Below the pieces are notes generated by a model, which was given only the letters and a program-made list of their open reading frames with translations, was not told where the DNA came from and ran no database searches. From JADLBR01 sp964651705 (GTDB lineage: Bacteria; Verrucomicrobiota; Verrucomicrobiia; JADLBR01): a stretch of 64,000 nucleotides of DNA. Both the position numbers and the translations under genes were made by a program. Below are positions 1 to 7,955 of the stretch, one piece after another (position 1 is the stretch's first letter; the number at the start of each line of letters is the position of its first letter). The stretch is taken from the NCBI GenBank assembly GCA_964651705.1, contig CAZYWZ010000021.1, positions 1 through 64,000 on the forward strand, read 5' to 3'.

Positions 1-30
1 TAGGATCTGACTCGAAAAGCGCCAAAGGCT

Positions 31-91
31 GTAGCGGCGAGCAGCCTGCCCGCCTCTGGCGGGTGTGCGACCCGTGCGCTGGCCCTGCTAC
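31..91. repeat. GTAGC/GCTAC-bounded palindromic element in the rplM leader
   Basis: The segment starts GTAGC and ends GCTAC, and contains a perfect 6-bp hairpin CCCGCC-TCT-GGCGGG at 49-63. The boundaries resemble those of the bipartite repeats at 14627 and 59781. It lies 70 nt upstream of rplM, so it could instead be a leader structure of the L13-S9 operon. Only one copy of this exact sequence is visible. Confidence 0.35.
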
Positions 92-161
92 GGCGTTCAG
101 CGGCCTCTCCAAAAGGGTGTTGACGGAGACCGTTTGCCATGTAGTCTCCCCCTTCCCCAGT

Positions 162-614
162 ATGAAAACTTTCAGCGCCAAGGCTGCCGATGTCCAACGC
201 AAGTGGTACGTCGTCGATGCGGAAAACCAGGTACTCGGGCGGCTGGCGGAACGTATCGCGATCATCCTTCGTGGCAAACAGAAGCCCATCTTCACGCCCC
301 ACGTCGACACCGGCGATTACGTCGTCGTCGTCAATGCCGAGAAGGTCCGCCTGACCGGCAAGAAGGAGACAAACAAGGAATACATGACGTTCTCCGGGCA
401 CGTCGGTGGTCACAAGTCACAGACAGCCAAGCAGATACGCGGCAGGATTCCCGAGCGCCTCATCGAGCATGCGGTGAAGGGCATGATCCCCAAGACCCGC
501 CTCGGCGCCCAGATCTATCGGAAGCTCAAGGTCTATCGCGGGCCGAGCCACCCGCATGAGGGCCAATCTCCCGAACCCCTCCCGCCGTTGCGCTGCAAGG
601 CCAAGAGCAAATAG
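162..614 (+). CDS. rplM: 50S ribosomal protein L13
   Basis: Primary-binding protein of the large ribosomal subunit. The ATG at 162 gives a 150-residue protein that begins MKTFSAKAADVQRKWYVVDA, the normal L13 N-terminus. Upstream in-frame ATGs would add residues unlike any L13. Family features are the VLGRLAE segment, the GDYVVVVNAEK stretch, the GMIPKTRLG motif and the LKVYRGPSHPHEGQ tail. The C-terminus runs a few residues past the usual end (PLPPLRCKAKSK). rpsI follows after 8 nt, the usual bacterial L13-S9 pair. Confidence 0.97.
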   Translation: MKTFSAKAADVQRKWYVVDAENQVLGRLAERIAIILRGKQKPIFTPHVDTGDYVVVVNAEKVRLTGKKETNKEYMTFSGHVGGHKSQTAKQIRGRIPERLIEHAVKGMIPKTRLGAQIYRKLKVYRGPSHPHEGQSPEPLPPLRCKAKSK

Positions 615-622
615 GATCCCCC

Positions 623-1018
623 ATGACTGACCCCACCACCCACTCCGCCACCGGTCGTCGCAAAGAGGCCACCGCCCACGTCAGGCTCACACCCGGCACC
701 GGCTCGATCCAGGTCAACGGGCGCGACTTCGAGGACTACTTCCACACCGATTCCCTGCGGGAGATCGCCCTGTCCTCCCTGACCCACCTGAACCTCCAGA
801 AGGATTTTGACATCAAGATCCAGGCAAAGGGCGGCGGCCTCGCCGGCCAGGCCGGTGCCGTCCGGCTCGCTATCGCACGCGTGCTCGCCACCCTCAACCC
901 GGATCATCGGAGCCCCCTCAAATCCAAGGGCTTCCTGACACGCGACCCCAGGGCCAAGGAGCGCAAGAAACCGGGTCGCCCCGGCGCCCGCAAGCGCTTC
1001 CAGTTCTCCAAGCGGTAA
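623..1018 (+). CDS. rpsI: 30S ribosomal protein S9
   Basis: Small-subunit protein whose C-terminal tail reaches the P-site tRNA. The 131-residue product has the S9 features: an N-terminal TGRRKEATAHVRL, the GTGSIQVNGRDFEDYF segment, the GGGLAGQAGAVRLAIARVL loop-helix and the basic end KRFQFSKR. The last residues KR are those that contact tRNA in the family. It is cotranscribed with rplM (8-nt gap). The next gene downstream is convergent. Confidence 0.97.
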   Translation: MTDPTTHSATGRRKEATAHVRLTPGTGSIQVNGRDFEDYFHTDSLREIALSSLTHLNLQKDFDIKIQAKGGGLAGQAGAVRLAIARVLATLNPDHRSPLKSKGFLTRDPRAKERKKPGRPGARKRFQFSKR

Positions 1019-1059
1019 GCCCCGCGCCCCAGCTCGAACATGCGACGACTCGCTGGTAG

Positions 1060-1079
1060 CGAAGGGCCTTCGCCCTTCG
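1060..1079. terminator. Stem-loop downstream of rpsI, possible terminator
   Basis: An 8-bp perfect stem CGAAGGGC/GCCCTTCG with a CTTC loop lies 42 nt after the rpsI stop. No T-tract follows, so a classical intrinsic terminator is not shown. It may be a repetitive hairpin that ends or protects the rplM-rpsI transcript. Confidence 0.35.
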
Positions 1080-1092
1080 GCGGGGGATAGGC

Positions 1093-1137
1093 AAATTTTC
1101 ATCCCCGGTGGTGCCCCGCGTGCTGGGCACGGGATCT
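1093..1137. repeat. Short dispersed repeat, GGTGGTGCC type, copy 1
   Basis: The stretch contains TTTTCATCCCCGGTGGTGCC, then a short GC spacer and GGGCACGGGATC. A close copy is at 59867-59913. Both contain facing GTGCC and GGCAC half-sites and could fold. It lies between rpsI and the convergent SWIB gene. Apart from this and the hairpin at 1060, I see nothing else in the 1019-1264 gap. Confidence 0.5.
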
Positions 1138-1264
1138 AGTGACGCGATGGGCGACACGCTCCCGCCCCGGCGTTGCCCCCCCCAAAAAAAACCGGCACCC
1201 GCGGGAGATTCACTTCCCCCGACGAGCGCCGGCGTCGCAATCGAATCCCGCAACGGGCGGGGCT

Positions 1265-1633
1265 TTAATCCTTGAGGTGACCGGCCACGAGCTTGGTCAT
1301 CTCGAACATGCTGACCGCGCCCCTGCCGTTGAACACCGCCCGAAGCTTGTCGTCCGCATTGATCTGCGTGCGGACCGTCTTGTCCTGGAGGCCATTCTTC
1401 TTGATGTACGCCCAGATGGCCTTCGTGATCTCGGTCCGAGGCCTTGCCTGCGGCCCGATCACGGCGGCGAGGGCGTCATCCGGACGAAGCGGCTTCATGA
1501 AAGCCGGATTGGGCTTCCTCTTCGCCTTCGCCTTCGGGGCGGCCTTCTTCGCCTTCTTGGCCACGGGCTTTTTAGCCTTGGCCTTGGCCTTCGGTTTCGC
1601 CTTGCTCTTCTTTGCTTTCTTTTTTGCTGGCAT
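1265..1633 (-). CDS. SWIB/MDM2-domain protein with a Lys/Ala-rich N-terminal tail
   Basis: A 122-residue basic protein. Residues 1-42 are almost wholly Lys, Ala and Pro, like a histone H1 tail. Residues 43-122 form a SWIB domain: an FMKPLRPDDALAAVIG start, the ITKAIWAYIKKNGLQD core, and the DDKLRAVFNGRGAVSMFEM end. SWIB domains occur in eukaryotic chromatin remodellers and in chlamydial and verrucomicrobial proteins; in Chlamydia one is fused to topoisomerase I. A nucleoid role is likely but inferred. A strong GGAGGAG ribosome-binding site precedes the ATG at 1633. The neighbour at 1756 is also a basic putative DNA-binding protein. Confidence 0.9.
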   Translation of the reverse strand: MPAKKKAKKSKAKPKAKAKAKKPVAKKAKKAAPKAKAKRKPNPAFMKPLRPDDALAAVIGPQARPRTEITKAIWAYIKKNGLQDKTVRTQINADDKLRAVFNGRGAVSMFEMTKLVAGHLKD

Positions 1634-1700
1634 TATCTCCTCCCGTCGTTTGCGGTTTGGGTTGAATTACTATTTACGATTTCCCTCGCATTTTGCAACC
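1634..1700 (-). promoter_or_regulatory. AT-rich upstream region of the SWIB gene
   Basis: Just upstream of the strong GGAGGAGATA ribosome-binding site is an unusually AT-rich tract for this genome. On the minus strand it carries TTGCAA followed 16 nt later by TAAATA, and then TAGTAAT. These are plausible but imperfect -35 and -10 elements. The base composition contrast is the main evidence. Confidence 0.35.
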
Positions 1701-1755
1701 CCGGAGTGGGCCTGATAGGGCCTTCCGGCCCCACCCACCCACAACCGGACAAAGG

Positions 1756-2106
1756 TCATGATTTCTTCTGCCTCTCGCGCGCCCAGCGGGCCTTCTGTGC
1801 CGCGGCGATCCTGGCCCGGCCCGCCGCACTGATCCGATGTTTTCGGCGCTTGGGTTGGCTCTTGCCGGCGGCGGTTTTGGCGGCCCTAACCTTGGCCCAG
1901 CGCCGCCGTTGGGCCTCGGCGATCCTCGCCCGGCCCGCCGCGCTAATCTGGCCCTTGCCCCGGCCGGGGAGGCTCCCCCGGGCCTTTGGAACGGCGCCAC
2001 CCCCCAAAATGCTCCCGAGCTCCTGCTCGAGGTCCTCGATCTGCTGTTTGATCTGCGCCGCCCGATGAAGCTGCGCCACCGTCAGGTTGCTCAACGAACT
2101 TCCCAT
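1756..2106 (-). CDS. Small basic protein with two ISAAGRARIA repeats, putative DNA-binding
   Basis: A 116-residue protein. Residues 1-35 form a heptad-like helix (LTVAQLHRAAQIKQQIEDL) that could dimerise. The rest carries two copies of a basic motif: ISAAGRARIAEAQRRRWAKV near residue 55 and ISAAGRARIAAAQKARWARE near residue 92, joined by a Lys/Ala linker. I have seen this motif in verrucomicrobial proteins; it resembles short helical DNA-binding modules, but I know of no proven function. It sits between aconitase and the SWIB gene on the same strand. A nucleoid-associated role is inference from charge and context. Confidence 0.75.
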   Translation of the reverse strand: MGSSLSNLTVAQLHRAAQIKQQIEDLEQELGSILGGGAVPKARGSLPGRGKGQISAAGRARIAEAQRRRWAKVRAAKTAAGKSQPKRRKHRISAAGRARIAAAQKARWARERQKKS

Positions 2107-2191
2107 CGATACTTACTAAACCGCCAGATACTAAAAGTCAACAGCAAACAGCCGCAATGTCTTCTTTTAACCCCCGGACATCGGCGTCCTT

Positions 2192-5017
2192 TCACTTGGT
2201 TGCCACCAGTTGCCGGAGCACGAACGGGAGGATGCCACCGTGGCGGAAATACTGGACTTCGATGGGGGTATCGATGCGCAGGGTTAGGGGGACATCGAAT
2301 GCGGACCCATCCTTGCGGCGGACGGTCAGGGCGAGGTCCTGCATGGGTTCGAGGTTCCCACCGATCCCCGGGAGGTCGAAGGTCTCGGTGCCATCGATGC
2401 CAAGGTCCCGCCAACCGGAACCTTCTCTGAATTGGAGCGGGAGGACACCCATGCCGACCAGGTTGGCCCGATGGATGCGCTCGAACGATTGGGCGATGAC
2501 GGCGCGCACCCCGAGCAACCGGGTGCCCTTGGCGGCCCAGTCCCGCGAGCTGCCGGTCCCATATTCGGTCCCGGCCATGAGGATCAGCGGCACCCCCTCT
2601 TCGGCATAGCGCATCGCGGCGTCGTAGATCGCCATGCGCTCTCCCGATGGCTCATGGCGGGTGACCCCCCCCTCCACGCCGGGCACCATGAGGTTCTTGA
2701 TGCGCACGTTGGCAAAGGTGCCGCGCGTCATGACCCGGTCATTGCCCCTCCTCGATCCATAGCTGTTGAAGTCCTCCTTCGATACGCCGCCCTGGATCAG
2801 GAATCGGCCGGCGGGGGAATCCGCCTTGATCGAACCCGCGGGGGATATGTGGTCGGTGGTCACCGAGTCGCCAAAGAGACCGAGCGCCCGCGCCCCGCGG
2901 ATATCCCCGACGGCGGCGGGTTTCGGCCGGAAATCACGGAAGAAGGGAGGCTCCTGGATATAAGTCGAGTCGCCCTTCCACTCGTAGACCTCCCCGGACG
3001 GGGAATCTATCTCGGCCCATTTCGGGTTCTGCCTCTCCACATCCCGATAGAGTCGCCCGAAGGCACCGGGCATCTCCGAGGACTCGATGAGCCGGGCGAT
3101 CTCTTCCGGGGTGGGCCAGAGGTCGCGGAGATAGACCGGGCGACCATCGCGATCGGCGCCCAACGGCTCGTTATCGAGATCGATGTCCACCCTGCCGGCG
3201 AGCGCGAAGGCGACCACCAGCGGCGGGGACATGAGGAAGTTCGCTTTGACGTTCTGGTGGATCCGCGCCTCGAAATTGCGGTTCCCGCTGAGCACGCTGG
3301 CCACGACCAGGTCGTGCCCGACGATCGCCTCGTCGATGGGCCCGGCCAGGGGCCCCGAATTGCCGATGCATGTGGTGCAACCATAGCCGACCAGATTGAA
3401 GCCCAGCTCGTCCAGGTGGCGCTGCAGGCCCGTCTTTTCCAGATAATCCGTGACCACCCGGGATCCGGGTGCCAGCGATGCCTTCACGTAGGCCGGCACG
3501 CGCAAGCCGCGCTCGACCGCGCGCTTCGCCACCAGTCCCGCGCCGACCATCACCGAGGGGTTGGACGTATTGGTGCAGCTCGTGATGGCGGCGATGACGA
3601 CGGCCCCGTGACCCAGACGGCCATCGCCGGGACGGGACGGCATGCCCCCGCCGGCGGCCCGGGCGGTGGGGTGAACATCGCGCATTTCCGACTCGCTCGG
3701 GCTGACCCGCGCCTGGCGCCCGCCGTACTCCTGCGGCTCGCCGCACACCGGCACCTGCCTATCGAGATGCACCGGCACCCCGACTCCCAGATCGGACTCC
3801 GACTTGCCGTACCCCCCCTCGGCCACCGGCCTGACAAACAGGTCGCCGAAAACCTTCTTCAACCGAGGCAACTCGATCCTGTCCTGGGGTCGCTTGGGTC
3901 CCGCCACGCTTGGCCGGATGTCGCCCAGGTCCAGTTCTATCACCTTGCTGTAATCGCACTGCCCGGGCCGCGGGATGCCGAACAGGCCCTGCGCCTTGAA
4001 ATAGGCCTCCACGAGCTGGCACTGCGACTCGCCCCTCCCCGTCATCCGCAGGTAGGCGATGGTCTGCTTGTCGACGGGGAAAAAGCCGAGCGTCGCGCCG
4101 TACTCGGGCGCCATGTTCGCGACCGTCGCCCGATCCGCGACCGGCAGGGACTCGACCCCGTCGCCAAAGAACTCGACGAACTTCCCGACCACCTTGGCCT
4201 CCCGGAGCATCTGGGTCACGGTCAGCGCCAGGTCCGTCGCGGTGGCGCCCGCGCGCATGCGCCCGGTCAGGTGGACCCCCACCACGTCGGGGGTGAGAAA
4301 ATAGACCGGCTGGCCCAGCATGCCGGCCTCCGCCTCGATGCCGCCGACTCCCCACCCCACGATCCCCAAACCGTTGATCATCGTGGTGTGAGAATCCGTC
4401 CCCACCAGCGTGTCGGGGAAACAGACGCCCCCCCGCTCGATGACCCCCTTCGCCAGATACTCCAGATTGACCTGATGGACGATGCCGATGCCCGGCGGCA
4501 CCACGCGGAACGTCTGGAATGCCCCCATCCCCCACTTGAGGAACTCGTATCGCTCGCGGTTGCGCCCAAACTCGTACTCCAGATTGAGCTGCAGCGCCGT
4601 CGGCACCCCGGCCACGTCCACTTGCACGGAATGGTCCACCACCAGATCCACCGGCACCAGCGGCTCGATCACGCCGGGTTTGCCCCCCATCCGGGCGACC
4701 GCCGACCGCATCGCCGCAAGATCCACCAGCAGCGGCACGCCGGTGAAATCCTGCAGCACGATCCGGGCGACCACGAACGGGATCTCCGCCGCCCGCGCCG
4801 CGCCGGCCTCCCAGCGCGCCAGGCGCAGGACATCCGCCTCGGCGATCTTCTCGCCATCACAATTCCTCAACACCGACTCGAGCACGATGCGTATCGAGAC
4901 CGGCAATCGGCCCAGATCGCGCCCGCACGCGTCCCCCAATGCCGGAAGGGAATAGTATGTCTTCTCGCCGCCCTCGGCGACCTTCAAGGTTTTGATCGTA
5001 TCGTCTCTCAGCGCCAT
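2192..5017 (-). CDS. acnA: Aconitate hydratase, AcnA type
   Basis: Converts citrate to isocitrate via cis-aconitate in the TCA cycle, using a [4Fe-4S] cluster. The 941-residue product has the three cluster cysteines at about 481 (ITSCTNTSNP), 547 and 550 (GYGCTTCIGNSGP). It also has the substrate motif VGTDSHTTMINGLG near 206 and the C-terminal swivelling domain with GTEYGTGSSRDWAAKG and IAQSFERIHRANLVGMGVLP. The start at 5017 (MALRDDTIKTLKV) matches the family; a further-upstream ATG adds ten unlike residues. It is about 50 residues longer than E. coli AcnA because of a Gly/Pro/Arg-rich insert near residues 420-470. Confidence 0.96.
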   Translation of the reverse strand: MALRDDTIKTLKVAEGGEKTYYSLPALGDACGRDLGRLPVSIRIVLESVLRNCDGEKIAEADVLRLARWEAGAARAAEIPFVVARIVLQDFTGVPLLVDLAAMRSAVARMGGKPGVIEPLVPVDLVVDHSVQVDVAGVPTALQLNLEYEFGRNRERYEFLKWGMGAFQTFRVVPPGIGIVHQVNLEYLAKGVIERGGVCFPDTLVGTDSHTTMINGLGIVGWGVGGIEAEAGMLGQPVYFLTPDVVGVHLTGRMRAGATATDLALTVTQMLREAKVVGKFVEFFGDGVESLPVADRATVANMAPEYGATLGFFPVDKQTIAYLRMTGRGESQCQLVEAYFKAQGLFGIPRPGQCDYSKVIELDLGDIRPSVAGPKRPQDRIELPRLKKVFGDLFVRPVAEGGYGKSESDLGVGVPVHLDRQVPVCGEPQEYGGRQARVSPSESEMRDVHPTARAAGGGMPSRPGDGRLGHGAVVIAAITSCTNTSNPSVMVGAGLVAKRAVERGLRVPAYVKASLAPGSRVVTDYLEKTGLQRHLDELGFNLVGYGCTTCIGNSGPLAGPIDEAIVGHDLVVASVLSGNRNFEARIHQNVKANFLMSPPLVVAFALAGRVDIDLDNEPLGADRDGRPVYLRDLWPTPEEIARLIESSEMPGAFGRLYRDVERQNPKWAEIDSPSGEVYEWKGDSTYIQEPPFFRDFRPKPAAVGDIRGARALGLFGDSVTTDHISPAGSIKADSPAGRFLIQGGVSKEDFNSYGSRRGNDRVMTRGTFANVRIKNLMVPGVEGGVTRHEPSGERMAIYDAAMRYAEEGVPLILMAGTEYGTGSSRDWAAKGTRLLGVRAVIAQSFERIHRANLVGMGVLPLQFREGSGWRDLGIDGTETFDLPGIGGNLEPMQDLALTVRRKDGSAFDVPLTLRIDTPIEVQYFRHGGILPFVLRQLVATK

Positions 5018-5084
5018 AACCGGAGACGATAGTCGGGCGCGCCCCATTTACAACCCGTACGTGGGGCGGTCGCCGCCCGGGACC

Positions 5085-5981
5085 TCAGGGCGCCCCGGTG
5101 CCCACCGAGTGGTGGCCCCCAGAGGCCCGCGAGTGGCGCAGCCAGTCTGCCACCCGGGCAACCCGGGAGGCCTGTGCCATGTCCTCGCGGCGCTCAAAGG
5201 CGTGCGCCACGTTCGCCACCATCCGCAGCGCCATGCCATCATAAGATGCCGGCCCGAAAAGCCGGGCCATCTGCGCGGGCGGCAACCCAGAGGCCAGGTC
5301 GCCCAAGGTGGGTGCCCCGACCACCTTCCCCCCGCTGAATGGATCAAAAAAGATGTGTCCGTGGCGGGCGAGAAAGTGCCCCGGGGCATCGACGCCCACG
5401 ATCGCCAGACCCGCGCGCGCGCCCACGAACATGTAGACGCACGCCAGCGTGAGCGGCAGCCCCCGCCGCGCCAGGATCGTCGAATCCAACAGGCTGTTGG
5501 CCGGATTGTAATAATCCTGCCGGTTGCCGGCAAAGCCCTCCTGGCGCCCCAGGACCGACCGCAGCACCTCGAGCCGCGCCTCGTCGGACGACCGGGACGC
5601 CAGCCGCCCGCGCACCGTTCGGCCCCACTCGTCCAGAAATTGCCGGGCCTCCCCCACCCTCGCGTCCGGCCTCACCCACTCCGCGAGCAGCCAGCAAAAT
5701 TCTTCCAACTCCGCCAGCGCCGCAATGCGCCCACAGCGCTCGCGGAGCCCCGCGTCCCGCCGCCGCTCCACGGCCTCACCCATCGCCCCCTCAAGGAGTC
5801 GCCGGGCCCGTGGCCCCGCCAAGGGGATCAATGCCCCGATCTCCGAAAGCCCCCTCGCACCCGCCTCCAGCAGACGCGACATCACCATGGCACGCGTCCC
5901 CGCGTCCTCATCCTCCAGCAACCTCAGGATCGCCGCCCTTTGCCCAGGCGTCCCCAAGGGCCGCTCGCTCCGGTCCTTCAC
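5085..5981 (-). CDS. SirB1-family transglutaminase-like protein
   Basis: A 298-residue protein. Residues 1-110 are helical and Leu/Ala-rich. Residues 150-220 match the Transglut_core2 (SirB1) core: YYNPANSLLDSTILARRGLP, then LTLACVYMFVGARAGL and VGVDAPGHFLAR. The His in the PGHFL motif is present. The usual Cys is not obvious, as in many SirB1 members, so catalysis is doubtful. The C-terminus fits a TPR-like helical tail. The family's biochemical role is unknown. It lies between speA (54 nt) and acnA (67 nt) on the same strand. Confidence 0.85.
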   Translation of the reverse strand: MKDRSERPLGTPGQRAAILRLLEDEDAGTRAMVMSRLLEAGARGLSEIGALIPLAGPRARRLLEGAMGEAVERRRDAGLRERCGRIAALAELEEFCWLLAEWVRPDARVGEARQFLDEWGRTVRGRLASRSSDEARLEVLRSVLGRQEGFAGNRQDYYNPANSLLDSTILARRGLPLTLACVYMFVGARAGLAIVGVDAPGHFLARHGHIFFDPFSGGKVVGAPTLGDLASGLPPAQMARLFGPASYDGMALRMVANVAHAFERREDMAQASRVARVADWLRHSRASGGHHSVGTGAP

Positions 5982-6035
5982 CGCCAGACCACCATATCAC
6001 ACCGCGGCGCCAGACGCCAGCGACTCCCGCCCCCC

Positions 6036-7949
6036 TCAGAGACGCAGGTACGTGTGCTTCTGCAGGCTGCCCTCGTAATCCTCGAGCAGCCCCATGCCCT
6101 CGCTCGGCTTGAGCAAGCCCTGCTTGATCGCGCGCTCCACGTGCGCCTTGACCCGGGAGACCAGCTCGTGCTGGTGGTACTGCACGTCCGCCAGCACCTC
6201 CGCGATCGCCCGGCCCGGTATCGTCTCCTCGATATAGAAACCGCCCTCCTCCTCCGGATCCAAAAAGACGTGCGCCTCGTTGACCCTGCCAAAGAGGTTA
6301 TGGATGTCACCCATCACATCCTGGTACGCGCCGACCAAAAAGAACCCCATGTAGAACGGCCTCTTCTCAAAATGCGGGACCGGCAGGGTCGGCCGGACAC
6401 CCTCCGCATCGATGAAGGTCGATATCTTTCCATCCGAGTCGCAGGTGATGTCCACCAGCGTGGCGTGGTTCGTCGGCCGCTCGTTCAGCCCGTGGATGGG
6501 CATGACGGGAAACAGTTGCCGGAGCGCCCAGTGGTCCACCAGGGACTGGAACACGGAGAAATTGCAAACGTACTGGTCGCTCAGGGCCACGCGCAGATCG
6601 CGGATCTCCTCCGGCACCGCGCGCATGCCCCCGAAGAGATCGACGACCTTCTCCGCGATGTGCCAATAGATGTCGTCGGCCTGCGCCTTGGTGCGCAGAT
6701 CGAGCAGCCCGAGCGAGAACATCGCCTCGGCCTGCTCCCGGGCCTCCTGGGCGTCGTGGAGCACCTCGCGGCGGTTGCGCTTGTTCAGGCCCTCCAGCAT
6801 CTGGAGCATGTCCGCCACCAGATCGTGGCTGCCATCCGCGGGCGGCAACGGGCGGCCCGGCCGCGTCTTCTCCGCCGAGGAGAACACCTCGACGACCAGC
6901 ACCGAGTGGTGCGACACGATCGCCCGGCCGCTCTCGCTCACGATGCTCGGGTGGGGCACCCCCTCCGCGTCGCACACCTCCATCAGGTTGTACACCACGT
7001 CGGAACAATATTCCTCCAGCGTGTAGTTGGCCGACGCATCCGACACCGAGCGGCTCCCGTCGTAGTCGATGCCGAGCCCGCCGCCCACGTCGAAGTACTC
7101 CAGCTCGAACCCCATCTGCCGGATCTTCGCGTAGTAACGCGCCGCCTCCCTCACCGCGCGCTTGACGATCTGGATGTCCGGCACCTGCGAGCCGATGTGG
7201 AAATGCACCATCTTCAGGGATCCGGCCAGGCCCTCCGCGCGCAAGAAATCGCAGACCTCGACCACCTCCCCAACCGAAAGGCCGAATTTCGCGGACTCCC
7301 CCGAGGACAGCGCCCACTTGCCGGCGCTCTTGACCTTCGGCTTGATCCGTATACCGATCAGGGGATCCGCCCCCAGCTCCCGCGCCACCGAGACGATCAG
7401 CGGCGCCTCCTCCGGCTTCTCCACCACGATGATCACCCGCTTGCCCACCCGGCGGCCCAGGAGCGCCATACGGACGAATGCCTCATCCTTGTAGCCGTTG
7501 CACACGATGAGGCTCTCCGGGTCCGAGTGCACCGCCAGCGCCGCCGCAAGCTCCGGCTTGCTGCCCGCCTCCAGCCCGAAATGCCACGGCGCACCCGCGT
7601 CGACGATCTCCTCGACCACCTCGCGGAGCTGGTTGACCTTGATCGGAAAAACCCCCCGGTACTGCCCCCGGAACCCGGACTCCGCGATCGCGTTGCGGAA
7701 TGCCTCGTTGATCGTCTCCACCCGATTGCGCAGCAGGTCCTGGAAGCGCACCAACAGGGGGAACTCCAGCCCCCGGCCCCGCGCCCGCTCGACCACCCCG
7801 ACCAGGTCCAGCTTCGGGCCGCGCTCCTGCAACGGGGCCACCGTCAGGTTGCCCCCCTCGTTAATCGAAAAATATGGCGCCCCCCAGCGGTCGACGTTGT
7901 AGGTCTGGATCGCCCGTTCGATGTCCCACGGCGGTTTCGCCTCTGCCAT
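6036..7949 (-). CDS. speA: Biosynthetic arginine decarboxylase
   Basis: PLP enzyme converting arginine to agmatine, the first step of polyamine synthesis by the agmatine route. The 637-residue length and collinear motifs match SpeA: WGAPYFSINEGG at the N-terminus, the PLP-lysine strand GVFPIKVNQLREVVEEI, HFGLEAGSKPELAAAL, VHFHIGSQVPDIQIV, YFDVGGGLGIDYDGS, and the C-terminal FSVFQSLVDHWA and HNLFGRVNEAHVF. It starts 6 nt after the ugd stop, so the two are probably cotranscribed. No agmatine-processing gene is in the window. Confidence 0.96.
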   Translation of the reverse strand: MAEAKPPWDIERAIQTYNVDRWGAPYFSINEGGNLTVAPLQERGPKLDLVGVVERARGRGLEFPLLVRFQDLLRNRVETINEAFRNAIAESGFRGQYRGVFPIKVNQLREVVEEIVDAGAPWHFGLEAGSKPELAAALAVHSDPESLIVCNGYKDEAFVRMALLGRRVGKRVIIVVEKPEEAPLIVSVARELGADPLIGIRIKPKVKSAGKWALSSGESAKFGLSVGEVVEVCDFLRAEGLAGSLKMVHFHIGSQVPDIQIVKRAVREAARYYAKIRQMGFELEYFDVGGGLGIDYDGSRSVSDASANYTLEEYCSDVVYNLMEVCDAEGVPHPSIVSESGRAIVSHHSVLVVEVFSSAEKTRPGRPLPPADGSHDLVADMLQMLEGLNKRNRREVLHDAQEAREQAEAMFSLGLLDLRTKAQADDIYWHIAEKVVDLFGGMRAVPEEIRDLRVALSDQYVCNFSVFQSLVDHWALRQLFPVMPIHGLNERPTNHATLVDITCDSDGKISTFIDAEGVRPTLPVPHFEKRPFYMGFFLVGAYQDVMGDIHNLFGRVNEAHVFLDPEEEGGFYIEETIPGRAIAEVLADVQYHQHELVSRVKAHVERAIKQGLLKPSEGMGLLEDYEGSLQKHTYLRL

Positions 7950-7955
7950 CCGATT

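Noticed and set aside
2432..5032. Long open frame on the + strand
   Set aside because: Antisense to aconitase; no recognisable motif and biased Arg/His/Pro composition.
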